A DNA stretch of 64,000 nt, taken from positions 103,575 to 167,574 of the forward strand of contig NZ_JAAWWP010000014.1 of NCBI RefSeq assembly GCF_012273655.1, in the 5' to 3' direction. This document shows positions 1 to 7,948 of this stretch, one piece after another. Below the pieces are notes generated by a model. It made no database searches and was not told the DNA's origin. It saw only the letters and a list, made by a program, of their open reading frames with translations. The DNA is from Streptomyces physcomitrii (GTDB lineage: Bacteria; Actinomycetota; Actinomycetes; Streptomycetales; Streptomycetaceae). The translations under genes were made by a program, and so were the position numbers. The stretch's first letter is position 1; each line of letters starts with the position of its first letter.

Positions 1-1214
1 TGCTGACCGAGTGGATCACCGGACTCGGCGTCACCATCCGGCGCGGCTACGCGGCGACGCGCCTCACCGAGGACCCCGACCACGTCACCGTCCACTTCGA
101 CGGACCGGAGGGCGCCTTCGAGGACACCGCCGCGTACGTGGTCGGCTGCGACGGCGGCGGCAGCACCATCCGCACCGCGGCCGGCATCAAGGCTCCCGGC
201 TGGGAGGCGACCCGGGGCATGTTCATGGCCGACATCACCGGCGCCGAGGTCGGCCAGCGCCCCACCGGGCAGCGCATTCCCGGCGGCAACATGATCCTCT
301 CCGTCAGCCTCGGCGACGGGTACTACCGCATCCTCATCCACGACAAGTCGCTCCCGCCCCGGCTGGAGCGGCCCCTCACCTACGAGGATGTCGCCGACGC
401 CTGGCAGCGCATGACCGGCGAGTCCCTGCACCACGCGCAGGCACGGTGGATCTGCCACTTCGACAACGCGGCCGGGCTCGCCACCCACTACCGCAAGGAC
501 CGGGTGCTGCTCGCCGGGGACGCCGCGCACCACACGCCGCCGCTCGCGGGCTGGGGGCTGAGCGCCGGTATCCAGGACGCCGCCAACCTCGGCTGGAAGC
601 TCGCGGCAGTGCTCGGCGGCCGGGCCCCGGAGACCCTGCTCGACAGCTACCACGCCGAACGCCACCCCATCGGGCAGCAGTTGCTCCGCGACACCCACGC
701 CGCCTCCACGCTCTACCTGACCGGCGACGAACTCGAACCCCTGCGCGCCACCCTGCGGGAGCTGCTCGCCTACCCGGAGGCCGCGCACCATCTGGCCGGT
801 CACGTCAGCGGGTTGACCGTCCGCTACGACATGGAGACCGGCCAGGAGCAGCCGCATCCCCTCCTCGGCTGCCGCATCGACCCCGGGACCGAGTTCACCC
901 TGGAGGACGGCACCCGTACCCGGATCGCCGAACTGCTGCTCGACGGCAGGCCGCTGCACCTCACCGCGCCCGGCTCCGCCTCGGCGCAACAGCTTCCCGA
1001 CGGGTGGGCGGACCGCGTCACCGCGGTCTCCGCCACGCACACTCCGGGCGAGGGCAGCTCGGCCGCGCCGCTTCCCGAGACCCTTCTCATCCGGCCCGAC
1101 GGCTACCTCGCCTGGGCACCGCCCGCCACCGGAACCACCGACGGGCAGGCGGACGCGGAGGGCCTCGGCAGGGCGCTGACCCGCTGGTTCGGACCGGCGT
1201 CCGTCAGGGCCTGA
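1..1214 (+). CDS. FAD-dependent aromatic monooxygenase, 5'-truncated
   Basis: The reading frame is open from the left edge (first full codon at base 3), so the N-terminus with the Rossmann GxGxxG motif lies outside. What remains is about 400 residues of a class A flavoprotein hydroxylase (PF01494 type). The DG motif (VGCDGGGSTIR) binds FAD and NADPH, and the GD motif (VLLAGDAAHHTPP) contacts the FAD ribityl chain, followed by GIQDAANLGWKLA. The last 150 residues match the thioredoxin-like C-terminal extension of the phenol hydroxylase, PgaE and rifampicin monooxygenase group. The usual GQGLN after the GD motif reads GWGLS here. The substrate cannot be told; an antibiotic or phenolic compound is typical of the family. 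It is followed by a 150-bp gap before the SDR gene. Confidence 0.9.
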   Translation, partial: LTEWITGLGVTIRRGYAATRLTEDPDHVTVHFDGPEGAFEDTAAYVVGCDGGGSTIRTAAGIKAPGWEATRGMFMADITGAEVGQRPTGQRIPGGNMILSVSLGDGYYRILIHDKSLPPRLERPLTYEDVADAWQRMTGESLHHAQARWICHFDNAAGLATHYRKDRVLLAGDAAHHTPPLAGWGLSAGIQDAANLGWKLAAVLGGRAPETLLDSYHAERHPIGQQLLRDTHAASTLYLTGDELEPLRATLRELLAYPEAAHHLAGHVSGLTVRYDMETGQEQPHPLLGCRIDPGTEFTLEDGTRTRIAELLLDGRPLHLTAPGSASAQQLPDGWADRVTAVSATHTPGEGSSAAPLPETLLIRPDGYLAWAPPATGTTDGQADAEGLGRALTRWFGPASVRA

Positions 1215-1365
1215 ACCACCGGGCGGGGCGGGCATGTCGAGCCCATCGGGCTCACCGTCTGCCCCGCCCTCCGCTCGTACCACCGTCACCGAAGAGCCGA
1301 GGTGGACGACACCGGCGACACGGACTTGACCCTGTCACTGGCGGCAGGGTCGGACCCTCTTCGCC

Positions 1366-2199
1366 ATGGGACACCACAGCGGCGTACGAGATGACGGTGG
1401 CAGGCAGCGGCACGGGGACGGGGAGCAGCGCGGCGGTGAGGACGGCGGTCGCGGTCCGCGGGGCGGCCGGACCGTTCTCGTCACCGGGGGCGGAACCGGG
1501 ATCGGGCGGGCCACCGCCCTTGCCTTCGCGGCCGAAGGGGCGGAGGTCGTCGTGGTGGGGCGGCGCCTCGGCCCGCTCCGGGAGACCTCGGCGGCCGATC
1601 CCCGGATCACCGCCCTGGCCGGGGACCTCACCGTCGAGGGGGAGCCCGAGCGGATCGTCCGCCGGGTCCTGGAGACGCACGGGCGGCTCGACGTCCTGGT
1701 CAACAACGCCGCCGTCGTCCGCGGTGGCCCTCTCGGCTCGCTCGGTGCGGAGACGATCGGCCCCCAGCTCGCGACCAATCTGGTGGCGCCCGTCCTGCTG
1801 ACCGGGGCCGCGCTGCCCGCCCTGGAGGCCTCCGGCGGGGTGATCGTCAACGTCAGCACATCGGTGGACCGGCGGGCCTGGCCCGGCAGCTCCGTCTACG
1901 CGGCGACCAAGGCGGCACTGGAATCGCTCACCCGCAGCTGGGCGGTCGAACTGGCGCCCCGGGGTGTCCGGGTGGTGGCGGTGGCCCCCGGCGCCGTCGA
2001 CACCCCGATCGGCGACCATCAAGGGCTCAGCGCCGAGCGGCAGGCGGCGGTGCGCGCGTGGCAGCTGGCGCACACCCCGCTGGGCCGGATCGGGCGGCCG
2101 GCGGAGGTGGCCTGGGCGATCACCCGACTCGCCGGTGCGGGGGCCTCGTTCGTGACCGGAGCGGTGCTCGCGGTGGACGGGGGTGCCGTGGTGGCGTGA
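1366..2199 (+). CDS. SDR family NAD(P)-dependent oxidoreductase
   Basis: A classical short-chain dehydrogenase/reductase. The cofactor motif TGGGTGIG is at about residues 40-47, the NNAA motif is in the middle, the catalytic S and YxxxK lie in SSVYAATK, and the C-terminus ends in the usual VDGG strand. It oxidises or reduces a small alcohol or ketone with NAD(P)H in the cytosol; the substrate is unknown. Starting at ATG 1366 leaves an odd 35-residue Gly/Arg/Asp-rich leader without a Shine-Dalgarno site, and there is no other in-frame ATG or GTG before the Rossmann fold. Either the mRNA is leaderless or a rare start (TTG/CTG) is used. A MerR regulator follows 26 bp downstream and probably shares the transcript. 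Confidence 0.88.
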   Translation: MGHHSGVRDDGGRQRHGDGEQRGGEDGGRGPRGGRTVLVTGGGTGIGRATALAFAAEGAEVVVVGRRLGPLRETSAADPRITALAGDLTVEGEPERIVRRVLETHGRLDVLVNNAAVVRGGPLGSLGAETIGPQLATNLVAPVLLTGAALPALEASGGVIVNVSTSVDRRAWPGSSVYAATKAALESLTRSWAVELAPRGVRVVAVAPGAVDTPIGDHQGLSAERQAAVRAWQLAHTPLGRIGRPAEVAWAITRLAGAGASFVTGAVLAVDGGAVVA

Positions 2200-2225
2200 T
2201 AGGCATGGCGGCCGGAGGTGGGCGG

Positions 2226-2600
2226 ATGCGGATCGGCGAACTGGCGGCTGCCGCGGGGACCACGGCACGGGCCCTGCGCCACTACGAGCAGGCCGGGCTG
2301 CTCTCCTCGACGCGCGCCGCCAACGGCTACCGGCACTACGCGGACTCGGCGGTGGTCCGGGTCCGCAATATCCGCTACTTTCTGGCCGCGGGGCTGACCC
2401 TGGAGGATGTCCGGGTCTTCCTGCCCTGCCTGGACGGTGATGTCGCCGCGGCGCGTCCCAGCGGCCGCGGGCTGGAAGTCGCCCGGGAGCGGCTCGCCGT
2501 GCTCGACGCCCGGCTGTCCGCCCAGACCGAGATCCGCGACCGGCTGGCGGGGGCCCTGCGCCAGGCGGAGGCGGCCGGAGTGCAAGGGGCGGGTTCCTGA
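2226..2600 (+). CDS. MerR family transcriptional regulator
   Basis: A 124-residue regulator. The N-terminal winged helix-turn-helix of the MerR family is clear (MRIGELAAAAGTTARALRHYEQAGLL, then NGYRHY), followed by a dimerisation coiled coil (about residues 80-118). ATG 2226 was chosen because it begins exactly at the canonical MRIGEL and has GGAGG about 8 bp upstream. There is no C-terminal cysteine pattern typical of metal sensors, so a small-molecule or redox-sensing role is more likely. It sits 26 bp after the SDR gene and probably controls that gene and itself. Confidence 0.88.
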   Translation: MRIGELAAAAGTTARALRHYEQAGLLSSTRAANGYRHYADSAVVRVRNIRYFLAAGLTLEDVRVFLPCLDGDVAAARPSGRGLEVARERLAVLDARLSAQTEIRDRLAGALRQAEAAGVQGAGS

Positions 2601-2740
2601 CGCCCGGGTGAGAGGGCGGGCCCGGTCCCGGCTTCCGCGTGACGGATGCCTCCCCGGGACCTGCCTCCCGACCGTTGCCCGTGACGGCTCGTCTCGCCAA
2701 CTCGCGCGCCAACTGCCGTGCAGGGCAAGCCCGTTGACCC

Positions 2741-2767
2741 AGGGGGATAGCCGGCCCCTATCCCCCT
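2741..2767. promoter_or_regulatory. perfect inverted repeat in the snpA promoter
   Basis: AGGGGGATAG and CTATCCCCCT form a perfect 10-bp inverted repeat with a 7-bp spacer. It lies directly behind a TTGACC box (2734-2739) and overlaps the place where the -10 element would be, about 90 bp before the snapalysin start. This is the expected position for a repressor or activator operator. The regulator is not known. Confidence 0.6.
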
Positions 2768-2855
2768 TTGGCATCATCCGGCGGCTTCGCTCCTCCATGA
2801 CACTCCTTGTGCCAACCGTTCTCGCCCCCACAGAACGAGTAGGAGTCCCCCCACC

Positions 2856-3515
2856 ATGAAGCTTTCCCGTCGTTTCGTCTCCGCTTCCGCCGGTATCGCG
2901 CTGACCGCCGGTGCCCTCGCCGCCTTCGGTGCCGCCCCCGCCGGTGCCGCCCAGGCGCCGACCGCCACCACCTCGGCCGCCGCCTACCAGGGCTCGAAGG
3001 CGGAGGCGAAGGCGAACACGGCCTTCTTCGAGGCCGTGATGAAGTCGGTCGCCGAGAAGCGCGCCGAGAACCCGGGCATCAAGGCCGTCACCGTCACCTA
3101 CGACGCCTCAGGCGCCCCCGCCTTCGCCGAGCAGATCGCCGACTCCGTGGGCATCTGGAACAGCGCCGTCGCCAACGTCCAGCTCCAGGAAGGTTCCAAC
3201 GCCGACTTCGAGTACCGCGAGGGCAACGACCCCCGCGGCTCGTACGCCTCGACCGACGGCCATGGCAGCGGGTACATCTTCCTCGACTACGCGCAGAACG
3301 AGGAGTACGACTCCACGCGCGTCACCGCCCACGAGACCGGTCACGTCCTCGGCCTCCCCGACACCTACGACGGCCCGTGCAGCCAGCTGATGTCCGGTCA
3401 CGGCCCCGGGACCTCCTGCACCAACTCGCAGCCCGACTCCGCCGAGCGCGCCAAGGTCGAGCAGCTGTGGGCCAACGGCTTCGAGAAGGCGCTGCACAAG
3501 AGCGCCGCCCGCTGA
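2856..3515 (+). CDS. snpA: snapalysin, secreted small neutral metalloprotease
   Basis: A 219-residue preproprotein of peptidase family M7, a family typical of Streptomyces. A Sec signal peptide (MKLSRRF, Ala-rich core, cleavage near AGAA at about residue 32) is followed by a short propeptide and the catalytic domain. The zinc site is H159-E-T-G-H163 with Asp169 as third ligand in HExxHxxGxxD, the hallmark of M7. Two cysteines near the C-terminus probably form a disulfide. The start ATG 2856 has AGGAG 10 bp upstream. In many Streptomyces a LysR activator gene (snpR) is divergent from snpA; here the upstream neighbour is a co-oriented MerR/SDR pair instead. Confidence 0.95.
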   Translation: MKLSRRFVSASAGIALTAGALAAFGAAPAGAAQAPTATTSAAAYQGSKAEAKANTAFFEAVMKSVAEKRAENPGIKAVTVTYDASGAPAFAEQIADSVGIWNSAVANVQLQEGSNADFEYREGNDPRGSYASTDGHGSGYIFLDYAQNEEYDSTRVTAHETGHVLGLPDTYDGPCSQLMSGHGPGTSCTNSQPDSAERAKVEQLWANGFEKALHKSAAR

Positions 3516-3542
3516 CCCGAGGGTCGCCGACTCCCGTACCGT

Positions 3543-3577
3543 GCCGGGCCGTTCAGGAAGAACCTGGGCGGCCCGGC
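3543..3577. terminator. hairpin between convergent snpA and hydrolase genes
   Basis: GCCGGGCCG (3543-3551) pairs with CGGCCCGGC (3569-3577), and inside the loop CAGG pairs with CCTG. It lies 28 bp after the snpA stop and 52 bp from the stop of the opposing gene, so it can serve both directions. There is no clear T-tract, as is common in Streptomyces. Confidence 0.6.
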
Positions 3578-3628
3578 GCCGTTTCTCCGCCTCTCTGCGG
3601 TACGCCCCCTCCCCGTGGCCCCGGGCCC

Positions 3629-4333
3629 TCAGGCCGCCGGTGCCGAGTGCAGCAGGATCTGGGCCAGCTCCCCGGGCCGGGAGAACATCGGCCAGTGGCC
3701 GGTGTCGAGTTCGACCAGCTCCCAGTGCGGGCTGGTCAGCAGGGCGGCCACGGTCGGATTCGGCTCGGGGCCGTCCAGCAGGCACTTGAGGTAGGTGGCG
3801 GGGAGTTCGCCGAGCGGGCGGTCGAGGACGGCGGGCTCGGTGAGGCTCGCGCCGGGATGCGGGGTCGCAGCGCCGACGAACCGGGTGATCTGCTCGTCCG
3901 TGAGCCCCTGGCCCTCGAAGTCGGGGGCGGTGGGCAGCGCCCACTCGCCGCCGTTCTTCGCGAGGGCGGCCTCCAGCTCGGCGGGGCCCTGCCACCAGCC
4001 GGAGGCGAAGGACTCGCCGTCCACCGGAACCTCGGAGTCGACGAAGACCACACGGGCGAGCCGCTCACCGATCCGTTCCGCGGCCTGGCCCACCGGGATG
4101 CCCGAGTAGCTGTGCCCGACCAGGACGACCTCGCTCAGGCCGCCTCTCTCCACCGCCTCGACGATCTCCCGTACATGGGCCTGCTGGCCCACGGCGGTCT
4201 CCTCGCGCTTCTCGGCGAGACCGGGCAGCGTCACCGGATGGACGCCGTGGCCCGCGGCTCTCAGCCCGGGCGCCACCTCGTCCCACGCCCAGCCACCCAG
4301 CCATGCCCCTGCTACCAGTACGAATTCAGCCAT
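3629..4333 (-). CDS. alpha/beta hydrolase
   Basis: A 234-residue alpha/beta-fold hydrolase without a signal peptide, so cytosolic. The first strand and oxyanion region read VLVAGAWLGGWAWDEV, the nucleophile elbow is GHSYSG (Ser), and the C-terminal histidine is in DTGHWPMFSRP. This is the layout of the hydroxynitrile lyase / plant methyl-esterase-like subgroup (PF12697). Start ATG 4333 gives MAEFVLVAG, beginning exactly at the fold; the open frame further upstream is a shadow. The substrate is unknown. Confidence 0.88.
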   Translation of the reverse strand: MAEFVLVAGAWLGGWAWDEVAPGLRAAGHGVHPVTLPGLAEKREETAVGQQAHVREIVEAVERGGLSEVVLVGHSYSGIPVGQAAERIGERLARVVFVDSEVPVDGESFASGWWQGPAELEAALAKNGGEWALPTAPDFEGQGLTDEQITRFVGAATPHPGASLTEPAVLDRPLGELPATYLKCLLDGPEPNPTVAALLTSPHWELVELDTGHWPMFSRPGELAQILLHSAPAA

Positions 4334-4385
4334 GCCCGCAAGGTAGCGGAGGGGTCTGACAACGGGGTCCGGGCGCGGCCTCCGG

Positions 4386-4535
4386 TCAGACGGCCGCCGA
4401 CCGGAAGTCCACGGCGAGTTCGACCTCGCGCCACACTTCCTCGGCAGTCTCGCGTGCCTCGGCGGGCACATCGCCGCGCTCCTCGACGAGGCTCTCGTAG
4501 ATCGGCGCGGAAGCCGGTTCGGTGGCAGTCGGCAT
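4386..4535 (-). CDS. small conserved-looking hypothetical protein (49 aa)
   Basis: A 49-residue acidic protein, MPTATEPASAPIYESL and onward, with a predicted amphipathic helix rich in Glu, Arg and Ala in the second half. ATG 4535 is preceded on its strand by AGGGGG at good spacing, which supports translation. No domain or cysteine pattern is visible and no function can be assigned. It is divergent from the universal stress protein gene across 338 bp. Confidence 0.55.
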   Translation of the reverse strand: MPTATEPASAPIYESLVEERGDVPAEARETAEEVWREVELAVDFRSAAV

Positions 4536-4873
4536 TGCGGTCCCCCTGAGGATCTCGGTGCTGGTCCTGGTACTTGTGCTCGTGATGGTGCGATACATGC
4601 ATGCGTGCTCGCGCTGGTCATGCGGTACGGATCGACGGGTGTTGATCAATGACGAGCGGCGCCGAGTGTAGATCGGGATCCGCCGGGGCGAAGTGACGGC
4701 GGCCACGCCGGGTGGGTGAGCAGCCGCACATCCTCCCCGGCGCGGGGCCGGTCCGCACCGGGAGCGTGACCAGGGATGCTGGCCGCCGCGCCCCGCCGGT
4801 GCTCTCCTGGGAGGGGGGAACCGACGGCGACGGGCGCGGCGGCGGACGTGGCGTCCGGGTGCGGAGGCAGATC
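4536..4873. other. divergent intergenic region, no gene seen
   Basis: 338 bp between the 49-aa gene (minus) and the universal stress protein gene (plus). It must hold both promoters. GGAGGCAG before ATG 4874 is the ribosome-binding site of the stress protein gene. No RNA gene or strong hairpin was recognised. Confidence 0.4.
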
Positions 4874-5719
4874 ATGGTCCTGCCCGTGACGGTGGGGGCC
4901 GCGCGGTCCCCGGAAGGTTTGACGGCGGCGGACTGGGCCGCGCGCGAGGCGGTCCTGCGGGCGGCTCCGCTGAGGCTCCTCCGGGCCCGGCGGCGGCCCG
5001 CAGCCGGGTCCCACCCGCCGGAGCCGGACGGCTCCTGGCTCTCCGCGAAGGTCTCCGAACTGAGCACCCGCCACCCGCAGTTGGAGATCACCGTCGAGGA
5101 GGCCGCCGACGATCCGGCGAAGGCGCTCGCGGCGAGCACCGAGAAGTCGCAGCTGGTGGTGATCGGCTCGCGCCCCGCGCACGCCGTGACCACCCGGCTC
5201 ACCGGCTCGCTCGCGCTCGGCCTGGTCGCGCACGCCCGCGGTCCGGTGGTCGTGGTGCCCGAGGGCAGCGCCCACGGTGCGGACACGGAACGCCCCGTGG
5301 TGGCCGGTCTCGACCTGCGGACGGTGCCCGACCCGGTCCTCGCCTACGCGCTCCAGGCCGCCCGGCGCGAGCACCACCCGCTGCGGGCGGTCCACGTCTG
5401 GAGTCTCCAGGGGGTCTACTCCTACCCCTCCGCGCTGCCGAATCCGAAGGTGGGGGCCAACGCCAAGTCGGCGGCCTCCCCCGCGCTGCGCGCGGCGCTC
5501 GCGGCGGCCGGGGCCGGGGAGGCGGAGGTCCCCGTGGAGGGGGTGCTGCGCTCCGGGGCCGTCGGTCCGCGGCTGCTGCACTCCGCCGCCGGGGCCGGGC
5601 TCCTCGTCGTCGGCCACCGCGCGCGGCGGCATCTGCCGCTGGGTTCCCGGATCGGCCCGGTGACCCATGCGGCGCTGCAGCACGCGGTGGCGCCGGTCGC
5701 GGTCGTGCCCTGCGAGTGA
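4874..5719 (+). CDS. universal stress protein, tandem UspA domains
   Basis: A 281-residue protein of two UspA domains, the usual actinobacterial arrangement. Domain 1 (about 1-130) ends in VVIGSRPAHAVTTRLTGS and VVVVP; domain 2 (about 140-281) ends in LVVGHRARRHLPLGSRIG and VAVVP. Both resemble the G2xG9xGS nucleotide-binding loop, with the second better preserved. Domain 1 is short and its first strand is degenerate, so it may not bind ATP. ATG 4874 (MVLPVTVG) has a GGAGG site; the upstream in-frame stretch has no protein-like character. A cytosolic stress role is known for the family; the trigger is unknown. Confidence 0.85.
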   Translation: MVLPVTVGAARSPEGLTAADWAAREAVLRAAPLRLLRARRRPAAGSHPPEPDGSWLSAKVSELSTRHPQLEITVEEAADDPAKALAASTEKSQLVVIGSRPAHAVTTRLTGSLALGLVAHARGPVVVVPEGSAHGADTERPVVAGLDLRTVPDPVLAYALQAARREHHPLRAVHVWSLQGVYSYPSALPNPKVGANAKSAASPALRAALAAAGAGEAEVPVEGVLRSGAVGPRLLHSAAGAGLLVVGHRARRHLPLGSRIGPVTHAALQHAVAPVAVVPCE

Positions 5720-5755
5720 GCGGGCGTACGGCGCCGGGCCCGACCGGGTCCGCAC

Positions 5756-5834
5756 CGGCACGTACGAGTGGGCACGCAGGCGGCGGTGCGGATCGGCACG
5801 TACGAGCGCGTACGAGCACGTACGCGGCGGTGCG
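5756..5834. repeat. short direct repeats in a 358-bp intergenic region
   Basis: In the gap 5720-6077, CGGCACGTACGAG occurs at 5756-5768 and 5794-5806. Further copies of the core are GTACGAG at 5810-5816 and GTACG at 5820-5824. CGGCGGTGCG occurs at 5781-5790 and 5825-5834. The palindromic core CGTACG recurs in each copy. The rest of the gap looks non-coding, ending in GAGGGAGA before the VOC gene. Confidence 0.7.
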
Positions 5835-6077
5835 CGGAGCTTGACCGCCCCGGGGCGGCCCCGGGGCCGGACCGCGCACCGCCCGACTTTCGCATCGGGC
5901 CACCCGGACCCACCATGGAGGGGCATCAGGGCACGAGTGCGGCCCGGGTGCGGCCCGCGGAGTGAGGCCCGGGCAGCCGAGCGGCCGGTCCGGCCTCCCC
6001 CCGGGGTCGTGCCCCTTCGGCGATCCGCCCGGCCGCGGCCACGCCCGCATCCGCCATCCGGCGAGGGAGAGCACGAC

Positions 6078-6530
6078 ATGCGCCGAGACGATCTTCCGGC
6101 CCCGGACACGGGACTGCTCGTCACCCACTTCCTGACGGTCGCGGACGTACCGCGGTCGCGGGCGTTCTATACGGAGATCCTGGGCGGGGAGGTGGTGCTC
6201 GCCGAGAACCCGTGCATCGTCAAGCTCGCCAACAGCTGGATCCTGATGAACCCCGGTGGCGGCCCCACCCCCGACAAGCCCGATGTCAGCCTGCGCCCGC
6301 CCACCGATCCGGGGACCGCGACGAGCTTCCTCAACCTCCGCGTGGCCGACATCGCGGACTGCTACGAGCGGTGGTCGGCGAAGGGCGCGGAGTTCCTCAC
6401 CCCGCCGCTCGACCGCAAGGCCGAACTCCGCTGCTATCTGCGGGACCCGGACGGCTACCTCATCGAGGTGGGCCAGTCCACGGGGCTGCTGGTGGGCATC
6501 CTGGCCGATCCGCCCGCCGGGAACGCCTAG
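6078..6530 (+). CDS. VOC family (glyoxalase-like) protein
   Basis: A 150-residue vicinal-oxygen-chelate fold protein with two betaalphabetabetabeta modules. The first is HFLTVADVPRSRAFYTEIL with a metal-ligand-type His early; the second is FLNLRVADIADCYERW ending in YLRDPDGYLIEVGQ with a Glu at the last ligand position. This matches glyoxalase, bleomycin-resistance and dioxygenase-type proteins; the exact activity cannot be read. ATG 6078 was chosen because GAGGGAGA lies about 8 bp upstream and the fold begins right after. It is convergent with the MFS gene that follows. Confidence 0.85.
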   Translation: MRRDDLPAPDTGLLVTHFLTVADVPRSRAFYTEILGGEVVLAENPCIVKLANSWILMNPGGGPTPDKPDVSLRPPTDPGTATSFLNLRVADIADCYERWSAKGAEFLTPPLDRKAELRCYLRDPDGYLIEVGQSTGLLVGILADPPAGNA

Positions 6531-6609
6531 GAATCAGCCGCCGCCGGTCGGGACCGCCGCCGACCTGGCTCCGTCCCTCCGCCCGACGTGGCCGGTGGTG
6601 CCCCGCGGG

Positions 6610-7848
6610 TCACAGCCCGGCCCCCTGCCGCGGGCACCCGGCAGGCGCGGTGCCCTCGCCGCGGGTGGCACGCAGGCGCGCGGTCAGTGCCGCGAGGGTG
6701 GCCGCCGCGCAGGGGATCCAGTAGCCGGAGCCCGGCCTCAGGTGCTCGGCGGTCCAGCCGGCCACGGCCGCTCCGGCCGAGACGCCGGTGAGGATGCCGG
6801 TCACCGCGAGCGTCATGCCCTCGTTGAGCCGGTCCTCGGGCACCAGGGACTGTACGAGCGTGATCCCGGTGACCATCGCGGGGGCAGTGGCGCAACCGGC
6901 GAGGAAGAGGCAGCAGGCGAGCACGGGCAGGTCCCGGGCCGACAGCGGCAGTGCCGTCAGCGCGGCCATCGCCGCCGTGCACCGGGCGAACCTCCGCGGC
7001 AGCGAGGCGGCCGGGGCCCGCAGCCCCAGGAGGAGCCCCGCCGCGCACGAACCGGCCGCCTGCAGGCCGAGCAGCGCGCCCGCCGCGCCCGGGTGCCCCC
7101 GTGCCTCGGCGAAGGCGAGGGTGGTGACCTCCAGGGCGCCGAAGACCACGCCCGTGCACACGAAGGTGAGCAGCACTCCCGGCATGCCCGCGGTCCGCAG
7201 CGGTGCCCGCCCCCGCGCCGTACCGGAGCCCGCCGGTGGCTGTGTGCCGCGCTGGGCGCAGAACAGCAGGACGCCGCTGAGCAGCAGGACGGCGCCGACG
7301 AGGGTGCCCGCCTCCGGGAAGAGCGCCGTGCACAGGAAGGCGGCGAGCACCGGGCCGAGCATGAAGCAGACCTCGTCCGCGACCTGTTCGAAGGAGTTGG
7401 CCACGTGCCGTGCGGCCGGGTCGTGCCGGTACAGGTGGGTCCAGCGGGCGCGGGCCATGCCGCCGGTGTTGGGGGCGCAGGAGGTGGCCGCGTAGGAGGC
7501 GAAGAGGGTCCAGTCGGGTGCCTCGCGGCGCACGCACAGGACCAGGACCGCGGAGGCCGAGACGGAGAGGACGACCGCGGGTATCGCGATCCGCGCCTGG
7601 CCGTGGCGGTCGACGAGCCGGGCGATCAGCGGCGCGACGACGGCCGTCACCCCGAGGCCGACCGCGGAGACGGCCCCGGCGAGGGCGTAGGAGCCCCGCG
7701 TGCCCGCGACCATGAGGACGAGGCTCACGCCGGACATCCCCATGGGCAGCCGGGCGAGCAGGCTGCCCGCGGTGAAGGCGGTGGCGCCCGAGGCGGAGAA
7801 GAGCCGGCGGTAGGGGCCCGGGGCGGGCCGCAGAAGGTGGTTGCCCAT
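6610..7848 (-). CDS. MFS transporter
   Basis: A 412-residue inner-membrane major facilitator with about 12 hydrophobic segments. The loop 2-3 motif is present as ARLVDRHGQARIAIPA. The protein lacks a close signature for a given drug. It is divergent from a LysR gene 100 bp away, a layout in which the regulator usually controls the exporter in response to its substrate. Low-complexity Gly/Ala codons near the C-terminus are normal for this GC content. Confidence 0.88.
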   Translation of the reverse strand: MGNHLLRPAPGPYRRLFSASGATAFTAGSLLARLPMGMSGVSLVLMVAGTRGSYALAGAVSAVGLGVTAVVAPLIARLVDRHGQARIAIPAVVLSVSASAVLVLCVRREAPDWTLFASYAATSCAPNTGGMARARWTHLYRHDPAARHVANSFEQVADEVCFMLGPVLAAFLCTALFPEAGTLVGAVLLLSGVLLFCAQRGTQPPAGSGTARGRAPLRTAGMPGVLLTFVCTGVVFGALEVTTLAFAEARGHPGAAGALLGLQAAGSCAAGLLLGLRAPAASLPRRFARCTAAMAALTALPLSARDLPVLACCLFLAGCATAPAMVTGITLVQSLVPEDRLNEGMTLAVTGILTGVSAGAAVAGWTAEHLRPGSGYWIPCAAATLAALTARLRATRGEGTAPAGCPRQGAGL

Positions 7849-7883
7849 GGCGGACAGCCTCCGGCCGAGCGGTCCCGGGCGTC

Positions 7884-7925
7884 CAACACCTGTTGAGGGG
7901 CCATTGACGCACGGGAGTTGTCAAT
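7884..7925. promoter_or_regulatory. LysR-type operator in the MFS/LysR divergent promoter
   Basis: ATTGAC (7903-7908), an 11-bp spacer, then GTCAAT (7920-7925) is a textbook LysR box (T-N11-A within a dyad). CAACA-CC-TGTTG at 7884-7895 is a second, shorter palindrome. Both lie in the 100 bp between the two divergent starts and probably serve both genes. Confidence 0.65.
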
Positions 7926-7948
7926 CGCCGCGATGCTTCAATGGCGTG

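Noticed and set aside
5720..6077. A protein-coding gene in the repeat-bearing gap
   Set aside because: Open frames there are Arg/Gly/Pro-rich and lack ribosome sites. The only good site belongs to the VOC gene.
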